From Apostichopus japonicus (lineage: Eukaryota; Echinodermata; Holothuroidea; Aspidochirotida; Stichopodidae), in contig NC_092565.1 in assembly GCF_037975245.1 (NCBI RefSeq), positions 17,837,999-17,901,998 on the forward strand: 64,000 bases of DNA, given 5' to 3'. Made by a program: the position numbers and the translations under genes. The notes below the pieces were generated by a model that was given only the letters and a program-made list of their open reading frames with translations, was not told the origin of the DNA and searched no databases. Positions within the stretch are counted from its first letter, which is position 1. Each line of letters starts with the position of its first letter. Positions 13,043-24,640 of this stretch are shown piece by piece.

Positions 13043-13721
13043 TGTCACAGTGTTGACTTGAACGCATCGAAAGTGCAAAAGAAAATTTGATTACAAGCAA
13101 AAATCAGAAAGTGAATATTGTAAATCAAAGTTTAGAATTCCGTATCTTCTTTCCTTCTCATTTATTACTGCATACCGAATATTGCAAAACGTCAAGATAT
13201 AACGCTTACCAATTTACACATTTTTGATAAAATCGGCCTCTTCCTCACTTTAATAAAAAAAAAAATTTCTGGAAGAACGAAAATATGTAACTAGGTTTTC
13301 AAGGTTTACTAGTTCATGGCTAAATTGCCCTGATATTTTTCTTTGTAAGCATTAGATCCTTTTTCTTCCTAAATAGGTAAGTACGTGCTCATTATTCGCA
13401 CAATAAGTTACCATCTCTTTGAAGTGTTTTGTCTTTAAGATAAACATCTGTATGGATGAGAAAACTCACTTACACGGAATGTTTGACTTGCGCTGGATCT
13501 TCCGCAGGTTGAATGGACTTGACCTTTAAAACACCTGCTTCATGTCTCTTCGACCATAAAGCTACAATCTACCACATTTTGGCCTATTTTACTTAGAATG
13601 TTTACATTTTACATCGAACAGAAAGGTATCCAGATATATCATAAAAGTGTTGATATCAGAGATATAGGGGTTATACACATCACACAACGGTTGTCAAGAA
13701 TCATTACTGTCGTTGGGACAT

Positions 13722-13741
13722 GGGGATGGGGGGGGGGGGGG
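13722..13741 (+). repeat. Poly-G run
   Basis: GGGGATG followed by more than ten G residues. Surrounding 13043-14460 shows nothing else recognisable. Confidence 0.85.
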
Positions 13742-14460
13742 TGCGAGGAATTAAACAGTTGGATAGGATTGATCGCTAGAACCGATCATTTGTGTTTTTC
13801 TTTCACTCAGATGAACCATTCTTACACTTTTTACACCCAGTCAAATTTGTTGCAATAGCTTTAATTAATATACATGTCTAAAACGAACTCAGATTCAAAG
13901 AATTAAATTAAACTTAGCTTCATGAAAAAAAATATTAAATGAAAATATGATCATTCAACTGCTACGAAGCAAAGTTATTTCATTAGCGTTGGAGCTTAAA
14001 AGCCATATATAATATTAATTTGTCATTAATTTAGTTCTGTCATATTGCCTGTATCATATAACTCAGGAGGAATGGATAATCGTTCATATGGACACTTGTT
14101 TTTGTTCACTGTATTAAAGTAAATGTGAAAACACACTGTATTACAATACAAAGCTTGTGGTTTCTATGTTTCTTTTACGGAACATTCTAGTCTTGCAGTA
14201 TTGAAGTATGGTAAAAGAATTGCTTAATAATATTCATGGCGGGCTGCAATTGAACCGCTTAACCTACGTGTATTCGATTGATGTAACTAAGAATAGATCC
14301 GTTAAGGAGTAACGCAGCCAAAGAACCTTAAATCCAATCCATTTGAAGAAGAAAAAAATACCACTGCAAATTAGATATAGCACAGTAAATCAATACTAAA
14401 TCAGACATTTTGCGGTTCATCGTTTTGATCTTACCGTCTTTCCTCATTTCGATCTTCCAG

Positions 14461-14532
14461 TTCCTCCCAATGCTGCAGCCAGGATTACTTATAGCTGCTT
14501 GTTATTGCCTCAGTTGCAACAGGGAGGGGTTG
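14461..14532 (+). CDS. Candidate 72-nt internal exon
   Basis: Preceded by a strong pyrimidine tract and acceptor (TTTCGATCTTCCAG) and followed by a donor (GTTG|GTGAGTG). The length is a multiple of three. Two frames are open. The phase-1 reading PPNAAARITYSCLLLPQL and then QQGGV would match the phase of the 9291 exon. The phase-0 reading FLPMLQPGLLIAACYCLSC is also open. Base composition is more GC-rich than the surroundings. No family recognised. Confidence 0.3.
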
Positions 14533-15929
14533 GTGAGTGAAAGGGAGGATAATGGAAACAAGGAAGGGTGCAAAGAGGAGAAAGTGACGTCGCTTTATGA
14601 GATTTTATATTTCTTGTGGTCTCTCTTACGTTTAGCTTATTTAAGCTCTGTCAAATATTATATATCTACATATATATTATAATATTATATTATATCAGTA
14701 TATAATGAATTTCAGTTAAGGGTGACTGCATGTATGTTCATGAGCTTTCTTCTGTAAATTCCCAACATAGATCAGTGTCTGCTTCACTTCGAAGAAGGCC
14801 TATCATGTATTTTTATGTATATATAAGTCAAAGAGACTCGTCTGAATTTCAGAACCATAAATCTTTAGATATATTTGTCACAGATTTAGAATTAGTCGAT
14901 TCACAATTATATAACATTTTGAAAACAACTTTATTGTAAACGTGACGAAATACTACATTGCCGGGAATATTTATCGCACTCTATTAAGGGATACAGCTTC
15001 CCATTTGAATGCTTTGAAGTTAATCTTGCCGCGACTACAACATTTCACGTGTGAGACATTTGCCATTATTTCCCTTTAAATATAATGTATAGAACCTATG
15101 CTAGGTCACTCGTTACTTCATCGAAAGATGAATCCAAACCTCGAGTACGAGAAACTGCACTTAATATTTAATACTCTGTTAAAGGTTTCCCAGGTGATCT
15201 GTTAGACTGGTATTTCGTCAGCTTAAGAATGTATCGAGACGCCCTTGGGCCTAGTGAACGATGTACTTGTTTCTGTCCATTTTTAGGAGCAAAAAAGGTG
15301 GAACATTTAAAGCTTTACTTGTAGGAGTATACTTTCCTATTAAAAGTAATTAGGAATAGACATTAAATCATATTCGATGTTGATATCATGATTGCTTTTC
15401 TATCTGTCGCAACAGGCAAAATAATAAGGAAGAAGAAGAAGAAAATGTTTTTTGTCATATTCTCATGATAATTACGGGAAACAAGTAATGCATGCATATA
15501 GCAAACAGTGCTAACACTATGTGCATAACATAGGTTTGGTATCAAAGTGATACAAATAATTTGTTAAATATTAGCGGGATTATGAAAACATTAGGAAACA
15601 ACAGAAACAGACAATTAGAAAAATTTCTAAATGTATCCGCCTTCGCCAAAATACTTGCGCTATGTAGAGGAATTGAATCCATTATTGCTTTAATATATAA
15701 ATACGTTGGTATGGAATTATTTTCAAGCAAAGTATATTTATTCCTTTAAACTTCAGGGGATGGGAGATTTTTCGAGACGAATTTGTCACTCATAAATAAA
15801 TTGCGGTCTCATGCGTAAGCCAGCTAGGATATAGTTAATACTGTAATAACATGTATTTATCACAAAGCTTCAACACGACTCTGTTAATATGCTAACTTGA
15901 GAGAGAAAATGTTTAAATATTTAATCTTG
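14533..15929. other. Unassigned sequence
   Basis: AT-rich, with a short GAAGAAGAAGAA stretch near 15428. Open frames of about 60 codons on both strands overlap one another at 15542-15749 and look like chance. Confidence 0.4.
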
Positions 15930-16115
15930 CAGCTACGTTTTAAAAACGTCATACACAATTTGAGCTTGAAAATACGTCTATACAACGTTGTTAGTTTTAT
16001 AAAACGTTTGCAATCATTATTTTCACGTAACATAAAAAGAAACTCTACGTCAATATTCTGAAAACGTTATATAAAAATGTTTCTACAATACATTTTGAAA
16101 ACATTCAAAAAATGT
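15930..16115. repeat. Periodic ACGTTTT / AAAACGT motif cluster
   Basis: Variants of AAAACGTT and its complement recur about every 15-25 bp: ACGTTTTAAAAACGT at 15933, ACAACGTTGT near 15982, AAAACGTTT near 16002, GAAAACGTT near 16062, then diverged AAAACATT/AATGTT forms to 16110. It looks like a fragment of a dispersed or transposon-internal repeat. Confidence 0.45.
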
Positions 16116-16985
16116 TCTTGTCATACTCGCTGTTTAAAGTTACAAGGATATAAATGGGTATAGTTTTCGACAATGTTATTGGATGAAATATTACTTGTTA
16201 TGGTTTATCAATTGGAATTTATGATTGGACAGCTTTATTGAACTATAAACAGAAATGTTTAGGTGATCGCATATTTCCAAATTGATGGTAATGTTACGCA
16301 CGCAATATCTTTCTAGCACTCTATGTGTGATTCACATCCACTGTGATATCATGAAAAAAAAACATCAAACGCATAATTTGTTACCAGTCTGTAACTTCTT
16401 CGCGGTCTATATTTTTTGGCACCAGAGTGCTTTTGGATATACTGTTTATTGGCGGGGGTGCAGGGGACGCTAGAACAGGGTATAATAACTCGTTCCATGC
16501 TCATAGGTTTTTGCATAAAGTACCTCCGTTGTTCAAACTGATGCCTTACTTTCTTTTCAATTAGTTTGGAATTATTTTGAAATAACATAACATTTAGGAA
16601 ACTGTTTACTTATATACGGTGTGTTGTAAACGTGCTACTACTCCATACGTTAAAACAGCGAATATATTGGTCTTGAAATTCATGTTGAGTTTCACGTAGT
16701 TCAGTTGCGTTAGTGATAGAAATGAATGTCTCGAAGAAATAAAAAATTCAAATAACAGAACCTTATTGACATAACATGTTTGCTGTGAAATGATGTTTCC
16801 ACTCCAATAACTATCGGGGTTTTAATTAACATTACAGCCAACGCTTTCAACAAAAATTTCAATTTAGTAACACCTGCTGTACAGCAAAATCATCAAACAT
16901 TACTTTCTCGTGGCTTCCAGACGACATCACGAGAAACGAAATTCGGTACTGTTGAAAGAGACATGCGTTTGCTCATTTACAAGAA

Positions 16986-17027
16986 ATAGATGGAGAGGTA
17001 GAGAGACAGACAGAGAGACAGACAGAC
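16986..17027. repeat. GAGA/GACA microsatellite
   Basis: Degenerate GAGAGACAGACA repeats. The flanks 16116-18060 show no gene. Confidence 0.8.
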
Positions 17028-18074
17028 TAGGATAATTGTTTTCTAGATTACGTACACTATAACCATTGAAAGAGTTCGAGTGATAATTGTACTTACACAA
17101 AACTAGAACACAGAGTGTAAAACTACTTCAGCACGGACTTGTGACAATACAGCAAAGTATATTGTGTGGACGTATAGAAGTTAGATGGAAATTTGAGTTA
17201 ATCAAGTTAGTGTAATGTTGTTTGAACAACTATATCGACAAGGTGATATATTTATGTCGCACTTACCACACCAAACATTTATTTTATAATTTAATTAATA
17301 ATACAAAGGATGGTTGATAACATCTTTCATAATTTCATGCGTCGTACATAGTCTGTAGCGTCTATAAAGTTGGAGATACTACAAACCATACATATTCAAC
17401 ATTGTGAGCCAAATGGTTAGAAATATAAAAAGGAAGTAAGAAAATGGAAATGAAAAAAATTCTGGTTTGTCGTCTTTTCCATATACTGTCATAAAATCTT
17501 GTTTTTAGCAGGTCAGTATTGCATGATGTTGTTACTTATTCACATCTATTTGCCCACATGAAAATATTACATGCCATAGGGCTTATTTGCATAACCATAT
17601 CCCATGAAAAAAATGCAGGCTATAGGAGGTGAGAATCGGCATGTACATATAATAACAAAAATTGGATTTTTTAATTTGTGATAATATTATGGAAAAATTC
17701 AGTTTCTTACGATAGAATGCATATATGTCGTTTGCTTTAATGAGAATTTAAAACACAAATGTATAATCATTGCATAATATTATGGATTGTGTATGTACAT
17801 CGGCATTTATTTATAATGTATTCGGCGTTTGAATTGACATTTGCAACAAATCTCTTATCACGTGAAGCAATGCATGGTCCGTTGATTACCAATACGTTGG
17901 TTACCTACGATGGACCCGATTCGAGTTTATAATAAAGTTGATCACAATTACGTCACACGGTTAATTTACTTACCTATATCTGTAGTAGGTTCTATCAAAA
18001 TCAAAGTTGACAGACGTAGGCTTTCTCCCATGGTTTTTTTTTAATTACTACATACACTGATACAGCAATCACTT

Positions 18075-18107
18075 GCTGGTGGTGGGGCGGCGGATGGGGG
18101 AGGGGGT
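18075..18107 (+). other. G-rich tract
   Basis: GGTGGTGGGGCGGCGG followed by ATGGGGGAGGGGG. Possible G-quadruplex on the plus strand, just downstream of the minus-strand exon candidate at 18161-18352. Confidence 0.5.
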
Positions 18108-18160
18108 TGCTCCATGTATCTTATCTTATGTAATATATCTTACAATATACCGCGCATATT

Positions 18161-18352
18161 TTATTCGTCTATATGGTGGAGTTGATGTGGTGAATCAAAT
18201 AGTTTCATGTTCTCTAACATATCCTCTTCAAACCTTACTCTGACATGTTTTAGTGACCAAATGCACCCTTCAAAATTGTCCAAGAGATAAACAAGGAATC
18301 CTAGCAAACGCACTTCATCTTCTGTCACAAAATCTAGGTCGGTCGTCATCAA
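18161..18352 (-). CDS. Candidate terminal exon or small protein, acidic, unidentified
   Basis: On the minus strand the frame reads MMTTDLDFVTEDEVRLLGF, then LVYLLDNFEGCIWSLKHVRV and RFEEDMLENMKLF, then DSPHQLHHIDE and TAA. It is amphipathic, acidic and protein-like. A pyrimidine-rich stretch (CCCCTTTCTCTCTATTTTG) lies just upstream, so it may be a terminal exon entered at an AG before codon DFV (18333, phase 1) rather than starting at the ATG. An AATAAA overlaps the stop at 18160-18165. I recognise no domain. Confidence 0.3.
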   Translation of the reverse strand: MMTTDLDFVTEDEVRLLGFLVYLLDNFEGCIWSLKHVRVRFEEDMLENMKLFDSPHQLHHIDE

Positions 18353-20790
18353 AATAGAGAGAAAAGGGGTTTCTTTGCCGAAAGGAAGACTAACATAACG
18401 ATCCCTCGGGCAAGAGGGTATATATACTTTCAGGGCGTTATGTCCAAAAACCGCCGAATCGTCTCGTCTGGATAATAATGGATGAAACTTGTTTCAAAAC
18501 ATTATATTTACAATGTTGCTACTACCCTGATATGTCTCCCGGTGACGTCACAGAGTGTTGTCATCCTCTTGCAGTTGTAGCCTTCTCGTCAGAGCCTACA
18601 GGAATCTAACAGTCACCATGGACCTTGATGTCAAAAGAACGCGTTGCCCTAGGACTTGTCTTGAACTAATCAAGTGGCTACGTCTTAAGCAACTGTCAGT
18701 AGTTTTTGATCGACCGTGATGGTATCTTTCAGTTCTTTCCGGGGTTTTTTCTTCTTCTTCGTCTTACGAGCCAACGGGAACGCCTGGTCATTGACACGAC
18801 TATGATTATTAAAATATTTTCGTATGAAACAAATCCATAGAATAATAGTCGTTTGATGTTATCTTTGATTAGAAAAGAGAAGCTAATAAGGATGGAAGCC
18901 GGATAGTTATGTTCCCTGTTTGATTGTAGTCGACTCCCTTCATGTCAATTAAACCTATACTGCAAATAAACGTATAATGTAAATATGCCTTTTGTGCAAA
19001 GCAAATGGTTTGCATGTAGATAAAAACCGGGTAATTTTACAGCTGAATCAGCAGTTAATTATCTAGACATCTTTGCTATTTCATGCTCCACATAGGCATA
19101 CACTTATATTTGCCTTATTTAGGCCTAATTATTTATATATATTCCATAATCCGTGTGGAAAAAGTCGATACCTATTTCTGAACAGTTTGATGATAACATT
19201 TGCACATTTCATAAGAAATGGGGTCACTGGGTCGTTGAAATGTTCGTTTAAGCTTGTCATACTGTAGAAAAATAACAAAACGTTGAAACAGAACAAGTTA
19301 TTGCTGTTGTTTAGAAGTTAAGATAATTCATAGCAAATCCTTGTAACTGTTACATTATGCTACAGGATAGTTTATATATTCCCAGGAATTGTTTTCAAGT
19401 AACGCGTTAAAGTGACGTATACAACAATATCATAAAACATGAAAGAAAATAATCCGTTTGAGAAGAGAAATATTATACGTATGTCGAACAAGCTGGTTAT
19501 GCCTAGCTTGTGTAATCTAAATAGCCCAACATTCTACAAACACACCTACCTGAGTATGATTATCCCAAAGTTAACATCCAACGGAGGATTATCAGCCTTG
19601 CCGATGGCTCTTAACATGAATGATGAGATTTCACTTAAAGCGAAGATTTATTTGACTATCAGGCAATAAAACCCATGAACAATGATCGAAGAGGTGTAAA
19701 AGCGATGCACATTCACATCAAAGAGATTTATATTACTATAATACTAAGTTTGTTAGTGAATGAGACTTATCTTATGAGTTTATCAAGGGAATAAGCAAAC
19801 TAATCTTATTACCCGGGTAACAAGATTCACATTCAAAAGCTTCACGATAATGAGTCCACTTACCTCGGATATCCTCTGTCAGTCTGTCTGGTTGTATCCC
19901 TGTTTATCTGTCTGTGTGTCTGCTACTGCTATCTCTCCTCTCTTAATGTTTGATAAAGCAAAATAGCAGTCGTATATATTTATTTTCATTGTAGGTTTAC
20001 TCATAAAATAAGCATACAAAGCTGAAATATTCATTATTCTACCGTTACTTTAGGGCGACATAATTATATAAGATGTGTTTGGTATCCATGACCGATGCTA
20101 ACATACGCATCAACGGGATTCCTCGGTAGGCTCGAGTGGTCGGATGTGAGAGGAAGGATGGGGTGGGGTAGCTTTCTCTAGCCCATTAACCGAATCACAA
20201 AATATTCAGATAGAATAAATCTATATGTCCATACCACATTAAGCCCCTCACGAAGTTCTCCTAAGTCACATGTGTGGCACCGCATTCACCATTTCCTAAA
20301 AGGATGAAACGTGGTAGCTGTTTTAGTTCCATGCATCGCTGTTGTTGACATGACAATAAAATATTAGCTGATCAAGATATAACAACAGCTAATATGTATC
20401 ATAATGATAATCGCGTTTTGTTGTAAAAAAACACCAATTTCAAAGAGATTACTGCTTACTACAAATGTTTCGCTTTGTTGGAAGTATGAAAAGTCAACAC
20501 TAAAATTCAGCCTAAATTCAATCTGCTATTTAAAAACATCGAATATTTGAAAATGTATTGAGATAGGAGCGAAAGTAGTTACATGTTAAAGTTACACCCA
20601 CACCCAACGTTTGTACAAATTTAAACAATATATCTAATTAGAGATATGGTTGATTGAATGTAACCTATTATAAAAACATGGCTAAAACTTTCCTTACTAA
20701 AAGAGTATATATTATTACTGTAGTTGATCCAATGATGTCTTCATAATTGCTCTGTTTGCCTCTAAGCTGTCACTGTTTTCTGTAGTAAGA
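18353..20790. other. Unassigned sequence
   Basis: Includes a GC-richer stretch at 18540-18680 with TGACGTCA and a 33-codon frame from an ATG in good Kozak context (GTCACCATGG, 18619). On the minus strand near 18427-18492 the frame reads ETSFIHYYPDETIRRFLDIT before a stop, which may be a repeat. No gene can be assigned. Confidence 0.35.
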
Positions 20791-20794
20791 ATTT

Positions 20795-20863
20795 GATCAT
20801 CGTGATCATGATCACGATCATGATCAAGATCGTGATCATGATCATGATCACGATCATGATCAT
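20795..20863. repeat. GATCAT/GATCAC microsatellite
   Basis: About 70 bp of GATCATGATCACGATCAT-type hexamers. GATC occurs in every unit, so the tract is largely self-complementary. It directly abuts the tRNA-like head of the following SINE. Confidence 0.9.
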
Positions 20864-21105
20864 GTAGTGTTAGCTCAGTGGTTAACGCCGGTGCCTTCCA
20901 ATCATAAGGTCCCCAGTTCGAGTCACTCCAAGATTAATGTATGTCGTCCAGTTACAGAGTTGTTGACAATTGACAATTCATAATCATGGACGTTAAATAT
21001 GCATCTAGGAGACTGACTGCGGTCAGCTTGCGACTTTGATAAGCCAATGAGGCTTCTTCGGTAGTTCCTGCTTGCAGAAGGATCTAAAATACATACATAA
21101 ATAGA
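20864..21105 (+). mobile_element. tRNA-derived SINE
   Basis: The head contains a pol III A box (TAGCTCAGTGGTTAACGCC) and B box (CCCAGTTCGAGTC) at tRNA spacing. It cannot be folded into a convincing complete tRNA with paired acceptor stem. A non-tRNA body follows, with the word GAGGCTTCTTCGGTAGTTCC, then a simple tail (ATACATACATAAATA). This is the standard layout of a tRNA-derived SINE. Confidence 0.8.
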
Positions 21106-21703
21106 TACACGATGTATAAATGCTCAATACAAAAACCTGTCAGATGTGGTTCAGTAATGTTCAGTAATTTTTCTCAGCAATCAACTTTATCCACCAGAAG
21201 ATTTCTTTAATGTGACCATTCTTTAAGTGCTGCTTTATTTGACCATATGCCTTTATCGTTTCTTCCCACTGATAGGGATCGTCTCAACAAATCACGCTAC
21301 ATATCACGCACTTCTGTTATGGATGAGCACGTTATATGGATGAGTTTTCAAGTTTTAATTAACTTGAATATTAACTCAACTCGACCAGAAATTCCCACGG
21401 CTGAAATTGTTTTGGGCCACAAGATCTGTAGGTTACAAAAGTAACAGTTATTTCTATCAGTTATTATGCATTTTGTGCTCCTGCACGACGATGAATTCGT
21501 TCAATCACTTCTTGATTAGTTGTTAGCATCAAAAGACAAAGACAAAGTCAAAGTCAATAGAAATATGGAACGCGAGGTCATCTTTTACAACAGTTCGTAT
21601 ATTTCTTTAATTTAAAGGAGCCTGATGACAAGAATGACTCGAATATTTCCAAACAATGTCTTTGTCGTCTTATAGACTACAGATAATAGTCAACTTTTAC
21701 TAT

Positions 21704-21735
21704 AATAATAAGAATAATAATAATAGTAATAATAA
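21704..21735. repeat. TAA microsatellite
   Basis: TAATAATAAGAATAATAATAA-like tract directly in front of the dispersed repeat at 21736. Confidence 0.85.
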
Positions 21736-22190
21736 ACAGTTCTTATATAGCGCAACTTACAATAAAGTCTCGCCGCGCTGTACAAAAGAAAGTGAAAGAT
21801 ATGTACACAATATACAATAAGAGTAAACATAACAATTATAACAATGAAAACAGGTGTGTCTTCAATACAGTTTTGAACATCTCCAAAGATACGACATTCT
21901 TTTTGTTGAGTGGAAGTTTTTTCCAAAGGAGGGTTGAGGAGTACTGGAAAGATCGCTCGCCATAAGATTTAGTGGACACAGGGTGCATAGAGAGCAACGA
22001 TTGGGTGCTAGAGCGCAGACGGCGAGTTGGGGTATAACTTTGAGTTCACCCAAGTAGTGTGGCACAATACCATGAATTCATTTAAAGGTTAACAGGAGTA
22101 CCTTGTAATCAATACGCAGTTTGACAGGTAGCCAAGGAAGGTCATGAAGTATGGGGTGATGTGTGAGAACTATAGAATCCACTGACATGA
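21736..22190. mobile_element. Probable dispersed repeat (CTTATATAGCGC class)
   Basis: Begins CAGTTCTTATATAGCGCAAC just after a TAA microsatellite. It has moderate GC and words such as GTTGAGTGGAAG, TTTTTCCAAAGGAGGG and GATCGCTCGCCATAAGAT. I recall similar sequence as dispersed non-coding repeats in marine invertebrate and fish genomes. There is no second copy in this window, so the call rests on memory of the class. The 3' border is uncertain. Minus-strand frames through it have no family signature. Confidence 0.4.
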
Positions 22191-22199
22191 AGAAACACA

Positions 22200-23904
22200 A
22201 TACCTTGTTGTTGTTGGTGATGTTGTGTGAATAAGGACAATTGTTAATTGCTCTTGTGTATATGTAGTATAGGGGAAAAAAATGTGTCTAATGGTGGCCT
22301 ATGTAGAGAAGATAAAGTTGCCTTCTATACGGTGTATCAGTTTCGCGAAATAGCCATTATAAAGGACGTATTGTACCCACATGCAGTGTCTGTAAGTTGT
22401 TTTCATTCCTTCATGAGTTATATTTCAACTACACTGCAGTGGCGTGTGTAGGCGAAATGTGTTCCAATCTTCATCGTCAATCGAATGTTCGAATGTATTT
22501 CATTAACAAAAACTTAGTTTTCTGAACTTTTGGTCATTTTTTTTTGTCCTTAAAGCAAAATACCCCAAAAAAGTAATGAAGTAAGAAATAATATTTCTAC
22601 CTATAGGACTCCTTTAACAATCTTCACGATCAATACCTTTGTGTATATTCCTTGCCCAAGACAACACCTCACTAATCAATCTATGTCTGAATAATATCGC
22701 CTCAGTGGATAATATCATAAAAAAAAAACAGAAAAGTGTATATTTTGTGTGTGTTCATGGCAACGTCGTGACCCAGTTTCGCGAACTTCATTAGCAATGA
22801 CATATCTGCCTATACCGTAGAATCCTGCAGCCGGTGAAGAGTGTCATAAATGACAGGGATAATTGCATACCTATCAGTCGCCAGAATCGCTCCATATGAT
22901 GTTTATGCATTTGCGAGTATGCAGAATTAACTAATATAACCTAAAGCAATTGCATCCCTCTTATCATCTAGACAAATTGCCGTACCCCTTGGGTCTCTTT
23001 AAGATGTGCAATTAGTGTAATGCTACCTAATCTTCACGAATTTTAATGAACACCAAATGGTGACATATCTGTGGAACTTAGTTTATCCGTTTTGAATTGA
23101 GTTGAATATGGATAATTTCCGCCGAGGCGGATTATTTAGCTGGGATTTAAGGCGTTGATTGCGGTTCAAAATGGGGTGTTTCTTTGAACAACATTTCCAC
23201 CGCGAAAAAAAATACCTCTTATATTTCTCATTCCTTGAGGTAAAATGAATACAAGATGTGAAAAGACGTGATTGCATCAACAAACTGCAAAAAGCAAGAA
23301 ATGTTATGAAGGTGTAATTTCGCGAATAGAAAATGCTAGCTACACTACTGCATGATGCTATATAGATGTAACATAAATGCCAATGAAACTAACACTATGA
23401 TGAAGGGGTAACACTTCGACTGTTCAACTTAAAAAAAAACATTGTCAATTAATTAATTGGCAATGAAAAGGTTATTGAGACAATTACAAGGTAAGCCCAG
23501 ACAGCATGGTTGTTTGTTAGTAATAGGCATGCTTAATACGGTATTAACTGCCACCTGCCACATTGACTAACAGTAAGACATAAGAGTCGGTTCTGAGAAG
23601 TAACTGGTCTCTCTCTATCTGCTAAATTTCTACTTTCATGGTCTGAAACATGCGTGCAAGTCATTTTCAGTTTTCAAACAGTTAACAGATCAAACTAGCA
23701 AAGCTGAAGAGAACGTGCAGTCGAAATAATAGATTTTATTTAGAAATATAATGATGAAATAAACAGCATCTATTATAAAATATAAGTGCAAACGTATAGA
23801 TTAAAACGTATTGTTGTGTCACAGTTCCCTATTGAAAGATCTTTCTTATGGCTTACTTAAGTAAAAACAGCACCGTGTTAAGTTATTATTTCATGTTAAA
23901 CTCA
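22200..23904. other. Unassigned AT-rich sequence
   Basis: No gene, RNA or repeat that I can support. Confidence 0.45.
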
Positions 23905-23952
23905 TACAGCAGGTGCGTATCCAGGGGGGGGGCGTTGGGGGCGCGCGCCCCC

Positions 23953-24090
23953 CGGATAAGAAAAAGAGGAGAGAAAAAAAGAGAAGAAAAAAGGGAAAAG
24001 GAGGGGGGAAAAAGAAAAGGAGGAGAGAAAGGAAGGGAAAAGAAGATGAAAAAAGAGAGAAAAAGGAGAAAGGGAGGGAGTAGAAGATAG
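23953..24090 (+). repeat. Polypurine tract
   Basis: About 135 bp that is almost pure A/G on the plus strand with only two or three pyrimidines. It is a candidate for triplex (H-DNA) formation. Lysine/glutamate-rich or, on the other strand, phenylalanine/serine-rich frames across it are artefacts. Confidence 0.9.
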
Positions 24091-24486
24091 CCAAGACTTC
24101 GGGAAGAGAAAGAGGAACAGTCATAGTTAAAGCGCTGATCCCTATTATATACACAGGGTAGCCAGTGACAGATCAGTGTGCGCCTCACCCTACCCCTTAC
24201 ACCAACAACTCCATTTTTGACGTTTTTTCCCCTCTCTCACTAATGTATCTATATAAATACTATATATGGTCTATTATAACGCGTGTGTGTGTATGGACGC
24301 CTTAAACAATTGTACAATTGTGCTATATGGAACCAACTGTGGCTGGTCTTGAACTCGACGGGGTCGTCGGGAACATGACGCATTTCGGGAAGGGGGCGAC
24401 CGCCCCCCCCCCCCGAGCAAATTTTCTTTATGACATCGCTAGTAATTTCAAAATAGACAATGCTTAGGTGCAACTTACAAGGCCTG

Positions 24487-24640
24487 GGAAGTGTCATTTC
24501 CAGCGATCTGCAGGGAGGCATTTTCGGCCAAAATTTTTCTTGTACGCGTCGCGCCAACTCATGGTGGCGCTTCGCTTAGACAGTTTGCATACAGGCTTCG
24601 CCCCTCCCTTGGCAATTACTCGCTACACGCCTGTTCGAAT
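24487..24640 (+). repeat. Internal copy of the transposon's right-end block
   Basis: Matches 25695-25847 in the same orientation: GAAGTGTCATTTCC, TTTTTCTTGTACGCG, GCGCCAAC, ATGGTGGCGCT and CGCTTAGA occur in order in both. The end word CTACACGCCTG here parallels GATACGCGCCTG at the true end. This suggests one family member inserted into another, or an internal duplication. Confidence 0.6.

Noticed and set aside
13370-13386. Exon boundary at TAG|GTAAGTAC
   Set aside because: Acceptor-like and donor-like sequences touch with no exon between them.
20864-20940. Intact tRNA gene
   Set aside because: Same reasoning: A and B boxes without a paired acceptor stem, continuing into a SINE body.
23848-24188. 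Lysine/glutamate-rich or phenylalanine-rich proteins across 24 kb
   Set aside because: By-products of a polypurine tract inside a transposon.
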